Position numbers and translations under genes: made by a program
Notes under the pieces: model-generated
Told to the model about the DNA's origin: nothing
Databases searched by the model: none
Seen by the model: the letters and a program-made list of their open reading frames with translations, nothing else
Source: CBDUUP01 sp965370435
Lineage (GTDB): Bacteria > Chloroflexota > Anaerolineae > Anaerolineales > UBA11579
Assembly (NCBI GenBank): GCA_965370435.1
Contig: CBDUUP010000151.1
Coordinates: forward strand, 1-9,752
Direction of reading: 5' to 3'
Length of the DNA: 9,752 bases
Part shown: positions 1 to 6,422 of the stretch, in pieces
Layout: each line of letters begins with the position of its first letter
Numbering within the stretch: position 1 is the stretch's first letter

Positions 1-682
1 TCCATTGGGGGCAGGTCGCCGGGGCCGGGGTGGCCGGGGTGACTTCCGCCGGGGGGGTGTTGGTGGGGGTTGGGGAGTTGCGCGGCACGGTCGCCGTGGG
101 TGTGGGAGTATCCTCCGGCTCGGTCGCAGTCGGCGTGGGGGTATCCTCCGGCTCGGTCGCGGTGGGCGTGGGGGTATCCTCCGGTTGGGTCGCCGTGGGT
201 GTGTTGGTGTCATCCGGCTGCGTTGCCGTTGGGGTGTTTGTGTCCTCCGGCTGGGTCGCAGTCGGAGTATTGGTGTCCCTCGGCTGGGTCGCTGTCGGGG
301 TGTCCGGGGGATCACTCCACTTAATCTCAATATGGGAAATATCTTTGCATTCCGAGCCTGAACCCACTTTGCTCACATTGACCGAAGTGGATCCCAACCC
401 GTTTACCCGGTAGCATCCATCATTTTGATTGGCAGGAGGATAAGTGAAAACTGTGCATCCAGTGCTTGCCTTGATGGCTACCTTGGTGATAATGTTCGGG
501 GAGGCGTTGTAAGACCAACTGTTGCCTGGATTATCATCCTTGTGGTCCCAATTGGTGCAGTTGCCGCCGCCCGCCGCGCCAAACAGATCGGCGATTTGAG
601 GGCCAAATATTACTGCTACGATAATGAGGACGGCTACCACGGCGAAGGTGATGATGTTTTGATATTGCTTTAGTTTTTTCAT
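1..682 (-). CDS. Membrane-anchored PD40/TolB-like propeller protein, 5' part only (runs off the left edge)
   Basis: Reading the minus strand from ATG at 680-682 gives an open frame of 227 codons to the window edge with no stop. Residues 1-9 are Lys/Gln-rich, then a single hydrophobic helix (about 10-27), so the rest is probably outside the membrane. A globular region (about 40-122) has four cysteines (C42, C76, C90, C112) and ends in a CKDISHIEIKW motif. A Thr-Pro-Asp/Glu-rich linker of about 100 residues follows, ending in TCPQW. TCPQW is the exact junction at which the neighbouring paralogue enters its seven-bladed propeller, so the missing part is very probably a propeller. A good ribosome site (AAGGAA, 692-697) precedes the ATG. 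It is the downstream member of a tandem duplication with the gene at 782-2188. A sensor or scaffold role at the cell surface is inference. Confidence 0.85.
   Translation of the reverse strand, partial: MKKLKQYQNIITFAVVAVLIIVAVIFGPQIADLFGAAGGGNCTNWDHKDDNPGNSWSYNASPNIITKVAIKASTGCTVFTYPPANQNDGCYRVNGLGSTSVNVSKVGSGSECKDISHIEIKWSDPPDTPTATQPRDTNTPTATQPEDTNTPTATQPDDTNTPTATQPEDTPTPTATEPEDTPTPTATEPEDTPTPTATVPRNSPTPTNTPPAEVTPATPAPATCPQW
78..308 (-). repeat. In-frame 33-bp tandem repeat coding a Thr-Pro linker
   Basis: Six 33-bp units begin at 111, 144, 177, 210, 243 and 276, and a more divergent seventh covers 78-110. On the coding (minus) strand each unit encodes eleven residues of the type PTATQPEDTNT, so copy-number change would keep the frame. 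The paralogue at 782-2188 has only a short linker at the same place. Units are contiguous with no spacers, so this is not a CRISPR. Confidence 0.9.
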
Positions 683-723
683 ATCTATTATTCCTTTGTA
701 TTATTTTGCTGATGAATATTTAT

Positions 724-770
724 GCATCTATCAAAATGACCCATATCATTGCGGTCATTTTGATAGATGC
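724..770 (-). terminator. Perfect 18-bp inverted repeat between the two propeller genes
   Basis: The arms 724-741 (GCATCTATCAAAATGACC) and 753-770 are exact reverse complements around an 11-nt loop. The hairpin lies just after the stop of the 782-2188 gene and before the next gene on the same strand. It is AT-rich and has no clean U-tract, so a leaky terminator, an mRNA processing or stability hairpin, or a protein-binding operator are all possible. The structure is certain; the role is inferred. Confidence 0.6.
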
Positions 771-781
771 CGTTGAGAGTT

Positions 782-2188
782 CTACCGCCCGCGGCTGGAC
801 AATTCCTTGGAGGGCGACCACTGCGTCCACTTGTCGGTGGCGGGGTGGTTGGTGAGGTTGGATTGGGTTCCGCCGCGCCAGGGAACCATCATGACGTTAG
901 GCGCGCCGTCCCGGGTGGAGGTGAAGGCGATATTGGCGCCGCCGCAGTCCCAGGTGGGGCCGCTGTCAATGCCTTCATAATCGGTCAATTGGTATCGCTC
1001 GCCATCTCGCAGGTCATAGGTGTAAATGTCAAGGTTGCCAGCGATCTCGGTCTGGAAGGCGATCCGGTCTCCCTCCGGCGACCAGGCGTGGTTGCCGGTG
1101 TCCCCGTCCCCGGTGGAGATCTGCATCTGGTTGCCCCCCTCCAGATCAGATACGAACAGGTCCCAGATGCCGTTCACGTCCGAGAGGAAAGCCAAGTTTT
1201 CGTCGTTGGGGGACCAGGCGGGGAAGATCTCGTTGGCATCGGTGGAGGTCACCTGGAACTCGTTGCCGGTGCTGACATTCAACTTGTACACGTCCCAGTT
1301 GCCGGAGCGATTGCTCTGGAAGACCAGCCAGTCCAGGTCAGGCGACCAGAAACCGGCCACGTCGTCATTGGGGTCGGTGGTGAGTTGGGTTGTTTCGCCG
1401 GAAACCATGTCTATGGAGAAAAGGTCCCAGTTACCGTTGCGGTCGCTCTGGAAGATGATCGTCTGGCTGTCCGGCCCGAACATGGGGTTGATGTTGTTGG
1501 AGGAAGTGTCGGTCAGGCGGACTTGAGACTGGCCCAGGCTGTCGGTGTAATAGAGTTCGATGTTGCCGTTGCGGTCGCTCTGGAAGACCACCCAGGCGTC
1601 ATCGGGGCTTCGGCTGGGGCGAGAGTCCACCGCCTCGCTGTCGGAGAGGTTGTAGAGCAATGCGCCCGCCGCGCCCTCCACGCCGTCCAGCCGGTAAACC
1701 TCCAGGTTCTCATCACGGAAAGTGTGGAAGAGCAGCCACTGCGGGCAGGTGCCGGTGGATTGTTGGGGAGTATTGGTGGGTGGGGTTTTGGGAGTTTCTG
1801 TTACGGTCTTATTGCCCAATTTGAGTTCAATGTGGGAGATGTCTTTGCAGTCTTTCCCTGAACCGACTTTATTCACTTTGATAGAGGTGGTGCCCAGTCC
1901 GCTCACTGAATAGCAGCCATTGCTCTGAGAGGCCGGGGGATAGGTGAACGTGTAGCAGGAAGTGCCCTGGTTCGCCGAGCCAGCTTTGACCACCACTTTG
2001 GTGATGATCCGGTCCGAGGTGTAGCGCCAGGGCGGGTTATTGACCTTTATGTCATGGTTGAAGCAGTTTCCCTTTCCCGCCGCGCCAAGCAAAGTGAGAA
2101 TATCGTTTCCAAAAAAGACCAATATTACGACCGCCAATGCCAAGGCGGCAAAGATGATGATATTTTGATTTTTCTTTAGCTTTTCCAT
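782..2188 (-). CDS. Membrane-anchored seven-bladed PD40/TolB-like propeller protein
   Basis: The 468-residue product has a Lys-rich start, one transmembrane helix (about 10-27), and a four-cysteine region (C42, C78, C92, C114) ending in CKDISHIELKLG. A short TP-rich linker (about 128-147) leads to a C-terminal propeller. Seven blade starts can be counted, each of the form (I/V)xFQS(D/N)RxGNWDLY followed by a D-G/S-G turn and WSPD. This is the PD40 pattern of TolB and related proteins. Such propellers usually bind proteins or ligands and are not enzymes; no tol-pal genes are here, so it should not be called TolB. The ATG at 2186-2188 has a strong GAGGAG ribosome site about 8 nt upstream. The gene starts 93 bp after the anti-sigma-like gene on the same strand, so it is probably in the sigma-factor operon. 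The Cys region plausibly forms two disulfides outside the cell (inference). Confidence 0.92.
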   Translation of the reverse strand: MEKLKKNQNIIIFAALALAVVILVFFGNDILTLLGAAGKGNCFNHDIKVNNPPWRYTSDRIITKVVVKAGSANQGTSCYTFTYPPASQSNGCYSVSGLGTTSIKVNKVGSGKDCKDISHIELKLGNKTVTETPKTPPTNTPQQSTGTCPQWLLFHTFRDENLEVYRLDGVEGAAGALLYNLSDSEAVDSRPSRSPDDAWVVFQSDRNGNIELYYTDSLGQSQVRLTDTSSNNINPMFGPDSQTIIFQSDRNGNWDLFSIDMVSGETTQLTTDPNDDVAGFWSPDLDWLVFQSNRSGNWDVYKLNVSTGNEFQVTSTDANEIFPAWSPNDENLAFLSDVNGIWDLFVSDLEGGNQMQISTGDGDTGNHAWSPEGDRIAFQTEIAGNLDIYTYDLRDGERYQLTDYEGIDSGPTWDCGGANIAFTSTRDGAPNVMMVPWRGGTQSNLTNHPATDKWTQWSPSKELSSRGR

Positions 2189-2281
2189 GCTTCTTACTCC
2201 TCATTGGTTAGGCTGAACGTTGGGTAATGAAGTGCGTGTGCGCGCCAGCTTATCGAATAAAATGTTTTATAACTTCAGGTA

Positions 2282-2803
2282 TCACCCTTTTTTCCGGGTG
2301 GACTGCCATAAGAGAATGAGACCGATGACGCCTCCGACGACAACAAACGCTGGGAGCAATCCATCATCCCCTCCCGCCGATCCTGTGAGAACCGAATCGC
2401 CGTAAGATGAAAAGGGAAGCAGGATAATGGCGATCAGAATCACTGTAGCCACAGCGGCCAGGGCCGTGCGCCGCTGCCTGCGGGAGGAGGATTGCCAGGT
2501 TGAGCGGGGCGGGAACAAGCGCTTCAGCCAGCGCTGCCAAAACGTTTCGGCAGACGCATTCAGTTCGGCTTCTTTCCACTCGTCTGCCAGGCGTGTGTGG
2601 ATGCGCCGGGCCAATTCTTTGCTGGGCGCATCGGAGCCTATGGCGCGATGAAGGCGCACTACGGTCTCTTGTAATTCACGCACTTCTTGATCCTGGGTCG
2701 AGAGTTCCACTTTATCTTCACCATCTTTGGATAGCAGCGTATCCGTGAAATCCGCAAGCTGGTTGTCTATGTGGGGAGAGCGATGCTTTTCGTTGTCAGT
2801 CAT
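2282..2803 (-). CDS. Probable membrane anti-sigma factor (two TM helices)
   Basis: This 173-residue protein begins 8 bp before the end of the ECF sigma gene, which implies translational coupling and a shared function. Residues 1-110 are charged, mostly helical-looking and without TM segments (DNQLADFTDTLL near the start, then QETVVRLHRAI and LARRIHTRLADEW), as expected for a cytoplasmic sigma-binding region. TM helices lie at about 113-131 and 149-167 with a short Gly/Ser/Asp-rich external loop, and the tail is Lys-rich. The HxxxCxxC zinc anti-sigma signature is absent. The anti-sigma assignment rests on position and topology; sequence similarity alone would leave it a hypothetical membrane protein. 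Its small external loop could not sense much alone, so the propeller proteins encoded next may do so (inference). Confidence 0.75.
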   Translation of the reverse strand: MTDNEKHRSPHIDNQLADFTDTLLSKDGEDKVELSTQDQEVRELQETVVRLHRAIGSDAPSKELARRIHTRLADEWKEAELNASAETFWQRWLKRLFPPRSTWQSSSRRQRRTALAAVATVILIAIILLPFSSYGDSVLTGSAGGDDGLLPAFVVVGGVIGLILLWQSTRKKG

Positions 2804-3404
2804 TGGAGTCTTCCAATTGTTTGCGTATTGACGCTATCGCTCTCCGATATAGGGATTTGGTCGATTCCAAAGTTTTTCCTTGAAGCTGCGCAATTTCATT
2901 GAATCTGAGGCCTTCGGCAAATCGGAGCAGCAGAATGTCTTGATAATGTTCCGGCAGTGTTTGCATGGCCTGGCGCAGGATGATTTGATCGTCTGACATT
3001 GGCGGGGCCGTGATGGACTTTGGGTTGGCGGCTTGCAGGGCCTCTTCGTCGAACTCGCTGCTCATATCGCTCTGGTCTCGGTTTCGCCGCCGGTAATAAT
3101 CGGCCACTTTTCGGTTGGTCAGCGTGCGCAGCCAAGCGCTGAACTTGGATTTGCCCTGGAAGCTCTTCAGCGATTTCATCACCGCGATAAAAACTTCCTG
3201 AGTGACGTCTTCTACGTCCGACTCCGGTATTCGATACCTGACCCGGTTGAAGACCAGCGCTAAATAGCGTTCGTACAGGCCGGTGAACGCATCCAGGCTT
3301 CCCATCTGGGCCAGCCGGATCAATTCTTCGTCGCTGGCGTCGTTTGAGTCAACTTGCGCTGCTCGGCTTTCAGTATCCGTTTGATTCATTAGTCGTCCAA
3401 GCAT
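2796..3404 (-). CDS. ECF-type RNA polymerase sigma-70 factor
   Basis: The 202-residue product has the two-domain layout of an ECF sigma factor. Region 2 (about 36-108) contains DVEDVTQEVF, the aromatic/basic stretch FSAWLRTLTNRKVADYYRRR and the usual helix order. A linker (about 109-141) precedes region 4 (about 143-196) with LPEHYQDILLLRFAEGLRFNEIA and the recognition helix LESTKSLYRRAIASIRK. It would direct polymerase to its own regulon, probably including this operon. Two starts are possible: ATG at 3404, with no clear ribosome site, and M6 at 3389, preceded by TTGGACGAC. The second may be the true start. The four genes from here leftwards are co-directional. ECF subgroup cannot be assigned by eye. 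Confidence 0.95.
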   Translation of the reverse strand: MLGRLMNQTDTESRAAQVDSNDASDEELIRLAQMGSLDAFTGLYERYLALVFNRVRYRIPESDVEDVTQEVFIAVMKSLKSFQGKSKFSAWLRTLTNRKVADYYRRRNRDQSDMSSEFDEEALQAANPKSITAPPMSDDQIILRQAMQTLPEHYQDILLLRFAEGLRFNEIAQLQGKTLESTKSLYRRAIASIRKQLEDSND

Positions 3405-3432
3405 GTGAAAAAGGGTTGTAACACTAAAAAAT

Positions 3433-3438
3433 ATTATA
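3433..3438 (-). promoter_or_regulatory. Candidate -10 box for the sigma-factor operon
   Basis: A perfect TATAAT lies on the minus strand about 29 nt upstream of the annotated sigma ATG, with no good -35 at 16-18 bp. It sits between the arms of a 9-bp inverted repeat (3418-3426 GTAACACTA and 3473-3481 TAGTGTTAC). The missing -35 fits an activator-dependent or autoregulated promoter, but the surrounding AT-rich DNA makes chance matches likely. Confidence 0.4.
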
Positions 3439-3477
3439 CACGCAAGTGAGAATATTTGGTAAAATTAGATAGTAGTG

Positions 3478-3680
3478 TTACCAATACCTTCGCCAATTTG
3501 AGAGTATCGTCTCACTGACTACTAGACTGGAGATTATCACAGTCACTTGTCATATCGAATAAATAACCTGTACGGGTTTGAGCGGATATAATATTAATTA
3601 TCGCTATGGCAAATCGTCAAAACGCTACTAGAGAGGCTCATTGAGCTAAAAGGCATCGTTTTTGGCGAAGGTATTGGTTA
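3478..3680. mobile_element. MITE-like non-coding element with 16-bp terminal inverted repeats
   Basis: CCAATACCTTCGCCAA (3481-3496) is the exact reverse complement of 3662-3677. Both outer ends are flanked by TTA (3478-3480 and 3678-3680), which reads as a 3-bp target duplication. The pairing continues imperfectly outward. The enclosed 197 bp are AT-rich, with no open frame of useful size. These are the hallmarks of a miniature inverted-repeat transposable element moved by a transposase elsewhere. A single copy in this window cannot prove mobility; a long-range hairpin in a leader RNA is the alternative. Confidence 0.5.
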
Positions 3681-3776
3681 CTTAAAGATATATTTAGGTT
3701 AGCATTAGGTCTGGCGTATTTTATCAAGTCGGTGTAAGATTACCTGACTAAAGTTTTATTTCATAGCAGTTTTCTA

Positions 3777-3804
3777 TTGACAAACGACCAACATAGTGTA
3801 TCAT
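3777..3804 (+). promoter_or_regulatory. Candidate promoter for the truncated solute-binding protein gene
   Basis: A perfect -35 TTGACA (3777-3782) is followed after 16 bp by TATCAT (3799-3804). A perfect TATAAT also occurs at 3804-3809, but 21 bp away from the -35. Transcription would start near 3811 and leave a leader of about 105 nt. Confidence 0.45.
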
Positions 3805-3842
3805 ATAATGCAGAATAATGGTCGAAATAATCATATTAGAAC

Positions 3843-3872
3843 TTGGATAGTCTAATTACACACGGTTATAAT
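3843..3872 (+). promoter_or_regulatory. Second candidate promoter for the solute-binding protein gene
   Basis: TTGGAT (3843-3848) and a perfect TATAAT (3867-3872) are separated by 18 bp, placing a start near 3879 and a leader of under 40 nt. It could act with, or instead of, the upstream TTGACA site. Confidence 0.45.
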
Positions 3873-3916
3873 ATTTCAACTATCCCCAGCCCTAATTGTA
3901 AAAAGGAGAGAATGTA

Positions 3917-4750
3917 ATGAAGAAAGATAATGTTAGAAAGTGGTTAGTTCTCGCGTTGGTATTCGGTTTGCTGATTGCCGCCTGCGGGACTGACCCCGAC
4001 CCCACCGATCCCCCGGCTACTGACGCGCCCGAACCCACGATGGCAGCCGATACCGAAGTGCCGGCTCCCCCCGCCGCCACGCCCACCGAAGTGGATACCA
4101 CCACTCTGGACATATCCATGCAGGATGCGGTTTCCGCCGACCTCCTGCTTGACCCGGCCAACACAACCGATGCAGACTCGCTGATGATCAGCGGGTATAT
4201 TTACGAAGGCCTGGTTACCGCTGACGGGTCCCCCGCCCTGGCGGTCTCCTGGACTGTCTCCGATGACAAGCTGGACTGGATCTTTGTACTGCGCTTCGAC
4301 GCTGCTTTCCATGATGGCACCGTTTTCGATGCGGATGCCGTTCTGGCGAACTTCAACCGCTGGTTCGATCCCGACTCCCCCTTGCGCGGCGCTGGCGCTT
4401 ACGAAGCCTGGCAGACCTACTTCCTGGGCTTCAACGGTGAGACCGATGACGATGACAACCCGCTCTCTTCCTTCGATGGGATTGAAAAGGTTGATAACTA
4501 CACCGTCCTCATCCACCTGAACCGGGAAGTCCCTGACCTGCTCGATATTCTGGGCATGACCGCTTTCAGCATCGCCAGCCCCACCGCCATTGAAACCGAC
4601 GGCGCCTTCTTCGGCGCCGCCGATGGCAGCGCGGTCGGCACCGGCGGATACTTCCTCGCCTCCTGGGATACCGATATGCTGGTCTTGGTCCCCAACCCCG
4701 ACTATTGGGGTTCCGTCGCCGACGTGAACTTAGGCTTCCCCTTCGAATAA
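3917..4750 (+). CDS. Half-length family-5 ABC solute-binding lipoprotein
   Basis: The 277-residue product opens with a lipoprotein signal (KK..R, hydrophobic 9-22, lipobox IAAC with C23), then an Asp/Pro/Thr-rich tether to about residue 60. The remainder matches the N-terminal part of the DppA/OppA family (SBP_bac_5): an early LLDPAN..DADSL segment, the signature LAVSWTVSDDKLDWIFVLRFDAAFHDGTVFDADAV around 95-130, and a GTGGYFLASWD...NPDYWG segment near 240-265. Family members are normally 500 residues or more. This one stops just after NPDYWG, so the later half, including most of the second lobe, is missing. No remnant follows; a strong terminator comes within 50 bp, so this is a settled end rather than a sequencing break. 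AGGAG at 3904-3908 supports the start. It could bind ligand poorly, act as a decoy or sensor, or be a decaying gene. No permease or ATPase genes are adjacent. Confidence 0.85.
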   Translation: MKKDNVRKWLVLALVFGLLIAACGTDPDPTDPPATDAPEPTMAADTEVPAPPAATPTEVDTTTLDISMQDAVSADLLLDPANTTDADSLMISGYIYEGLVTADGSPALAVSWTVSDDKLDWIFVLRFDAAFHDGTVFDADAVLANFNRWFDPDSPLRGAGAYEAWQTYFLGFNGETDDDDNPLSSFDGIEKVDNYTVLIHLNREVPDLLDILGMTAFSIASPTAIETDGAFFGAADGSAVGTGGYFLASWDTDMLVLVPNPDYWGSVADVNLGFPFE

Positions 4751-4783
4751 CCTCAAGATTTTTCCTACAACAATCCACAACAT

Positions 4784-4817
4784 TACTGGCCGCTCTAGAG
4801 CGGCCAGTATTTTTATT
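4784..4817 (+). terminator. Intrinsic terminator after the solute-binding protein gene
   Basis: A 26-bp perfect palindrome (4784-4809, GC-rich arms centred on TCTAGA) is followed by TTTTTATTT. This is a classic rho-independent terminator for the rightward gene ending at 4750. Read on the minus strand there is no matching U-tract beyond the hairpin, so it acts mainly rightward. Confidence 0.9.
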
Positions 4818-4923
4818 TCAGTCAAGAAAAGAGTGAGTCAATCGCTCATCCTCTCTATTCCGTCATTATGAGGCCGAAAGCTGAGGAAGCCCTATTTTCT
4901 TCGTCCTTCATCACCAGGGACGG

Positions 4924-4955
4924 AACTACCCAACTATCAAACTACCAAACTAATC
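4924..4955. repeat. Octamer array at the 3' end of the third propeller gene
   Basis: Four successive 8-bp units read AACTACCC, AACTATCA, AACTACCA, AACTAATC. The propeller gene (minus strand) ends inside this array: its TAG stop (4942-4944) and last codons (L, V, W) are supplied by it. A related array in the same orientation lies upstream of the same gene at 6423-6470. Confidence 0.7.
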
Positions 4956-6162
4956 TCGACCTCACCCAATCCGGCGAACCGTCGAATTGGGAATTGTCAA
5001 ACGTGAGGCGAACCTGTTCGCTGCCATCGGCTCGCATCACGTAGATCTCGGCGTTGCTGTCCCGGTTGGTCTGGAAGGCGATATATAATCCGTTTGGCGA
5101 CCAGGTCAACTGTCCATCGAAAGAAGCGTTCTCGGTCAGCCGTTGGAGTCCGCTTCCGTCCACATTGATGATGTATATCTCCCAGTTGTAGTCCCTTTCG
5201 GAGAGGAAGGCGATCTGTTGGCCGTCCGGCGACCAGGCCGGGAAACTGTCCTCGGCGGGGTGGACGGTGAGGCGCACCTTCCCGCTTCCATCCGCGTTGA
5301 CTATAAAGATGTCCGAATTCCCATCTCTCCAGGAACGGATCGCCAGGCGGGTTCCGTCCGGCGACCAGGCCGGGTTGGCGTCCGGCGCGCCCTCGTTGGT
5401 GAGGCGGGTCAGTCCGCTGCCGTCGGCGTTGATGGCGTATATATCGGAGTTGCCGTTGCCCTCCCGGTTTGAGACAAAAGCCAGCCGCCTCCCGGTCGGG
5501 GACCAAATGGGGTTGCTGTCGCCAGCGTCGTGGGTGGTCAACCGGAGCAGGCCGCTGCCGTCCACGTTGATGACGTAAATCTCCCAGTTCCCATCTCGGA
5601 AGGACTCGAAAGCGATCTGCGAGCCATCCGGCGACCAGGCCGGCGCCCAGTCCTTGGCCGAATCGCTGGTCAGGCGGATGAGACCGCTGCCATTGGCGTT
5701 CATCAGATAAATGTCCCAGTTCTCCCCCCGGTTCGAGGCAAAGGCGATCCTCCCCCCATCCGGCGACCAGACCGGAACTTTATCCTCCGCCGGGTTGTTG
5801 GTCAGCCGGGTCTGCCCGCTGCCATCCGGGTTCATCACGTAGATCTCGGCATTGCCATCCCGGTGGGAGACAAACACCAGCCGCCCATCCGCTTGCGGAT
5901 AGGGCGTATCGGTGGGGGTTAGCGTGATGGTCGGTGTGGACGTGATGGTCGGTGTGGATGTGTTGGTCGGCGTCGAAGTCGGGGTGGAAGTCGGCGTATC
6001 GGTAGCCGTCGCCGAAGCTTCACCCGCCACACCGAACAAATCACCGATCTCCATCGTGCAAGCCGATAACAGCCCGGCCAGGATAACGGCAATAAGGATT
6101 GACCAGGAAGTTGATTGACTAGTCCTGCGGCGAACCGCGCTCGTAGTTTTAGGTTTCATCAT
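4942..6162 (-). CDS. Secreted lipoprotein with a regular seven-bladed PD40 (TolB-like) propeller
   Basis: The 406-residue product has an Arg-rich start, a hydrophobic stretch (about 20-32) and lipobox LSAC with C35, so it should be a surface lipoprotein. A TPTSTPT-type tether (about 53-88) leads to seven blades of about 43-45 residues. Each runs (R/Q)(I/L)AFxSxRDGNxEIYVMNxDGSGxxRLT then WSPDG; the last lacks the full WSPDG and ends SPDWVRS. Blade count is complete, so the domain is probably functional as a binding platform. It is related in fold to the two propellers at 1-2188 but lacks their four-cysteine region and uses a lipid anchor in place of a TM helix. Starts at M1 (6162) and M2 (6159) are both possible; GGAG (6168-6171) is 8 nt from M2, slightly favouring it. 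It stands alone, divergent from the ATPase genes. The ligand is unknown. Confidence 0.93.
   Translation of the reverse strand: MMKPKTTSAVRRRTSQSTSWSILIAVILAGLLSACTMEIGDLFGVAGEASATATDTPTSTPTSTPTNTSTPTITSTPTITLTPTDTPYPQADGRLVFVSHRDGNAEIYVMNPDGSGQTRLTNNPAEDKVPVWSPDGGRIAFASNRGENWDIYLMNANGSGLIRLTSDSAKDWAPAWSPDGSQIAFESFRDGNWEIYVINVDGSGLLRLTTHDAGDSNPIWSPTGRRLAFVSNREGNGNSDIYAINADGSGLTRLTNEGAPDANPAWSPDGTRLAIRSWRDGNSDIFIVNADGSGKVRLTVHPAEDSFPAWSPDGQQIAFLSERDYNWEIYIINVDGSGLQRLTENASFDGQLTWSPNGLYIAFQTNRDSNAEIYVMRADGSEQVRLTFDNSQFDGSPDWVRSRLVW
5923..5976 (-). repeat. 18-bp tandem repeat coding the TPTITS-type tether
   Basis: Two identical 18-bp copies (CGTGATGGTCGGTGTGGA at 5923-5940 and 5941-5958) are followed by a diverged third (5959-5976). 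They encode six-residue TPT(I/N)TS-like units in the lipoprotein tether, so length can vary without a frameshift. Confidence 0.8.
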
Positions 6163-6269
6163 GTCTGCTCCAATAATGCTTTACGCATTGTAAACTGTAA
6201 TTGTTTTATCGATGGTCTCATGTCCAGCGTCTAACCGTCAATCCGCTGATCGGTTGTGGCTGTAGTCTA

Positions 6270-6275
6270 ATTATA
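6270..6275 (-). promoter_or_regulatory. Candidate -10 box for the third propeller gene
   Basis: TATAAT on the minus strand, about 108 nt upstream of the start codon. The region 16-18 bp further upstream has only TT-rich, weak -35 matches, so support is modest. Confidence 0.3.
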
Positions 6276-6422
6276 TTGTCGGTGGATTGATAACAAAAGG
6301 TGCTATTAGGGCTATTTCGAACGCTAGTACGAAAGTAATGATAAAAATCCACCCCCTCTCACAATCAACTTGCCAACGACCGCTGGTTACCGTCCACGGT
6401 CCACCAACCACTGCCCACTGAC

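Larger units (their letters stand above)
3405..3916. other. 512-bp AT-rich divergent intergenic region
   Basis: No credible gene is seen between the sigma operon (leftward) and the solute-binding protein gene (rightward). The stretch is much more AT-rich than the flanking genes. It holds the candidate sigma -10 box, a 9-bp inverted repeat around that box, a 197-bp element with terminal inverted repeats (3481-3677), and two promoter-like sites for the rightward gene. Positions 3681-3776 show nothing beyond AT-rich sequence. Confidence 0.7.

Noticed and set aside
78..308. Possible CRISPR array
   Set aside because: The 33-bp units are contiguous, diverged and in frame with a protein; there are no spacers and no cas genes.
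30..413. Plus-strand frames with repetitive Gly/Val/Ser protein
   Set aside because: They are the antisense reading of the Thr-Pro linker repeat in the minus-strand gene starting at 682, which has a ribosome site and a matching paralogue.
767..1861. Long open frame (364 codons) on the plus strand opposite the propeller gene
   Set aside because: The minus-strand frame has clear PD40 blades, a TM anchor and a good ribosome site. The plus-strand translation is low-complexity and has no recognisable domain; it is the mirror of GC-rich codons.
3944..4516. 190-codon minus-strand frame opposite the solute-binding protein
   Set aside because: No domain and no ribosome site; the plus-strand frame has a lipobox and family-5 motifs.
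5143..5922. Plus-strand frames across the third propeller gene
   Set aside because: They mirror the regular blade repeats; the minus-strand reading gives seven complete blades and a lipoprotein signal.
782..6162. Calling the propeller genes tolB
   Set aside because: The PD40 fold is shared, but there are no tolA, tolQ, tolR or pal genes and the proteins are TM- or lipid-anchored through Thr-Pro tethers, unlike periplasmic TolB.
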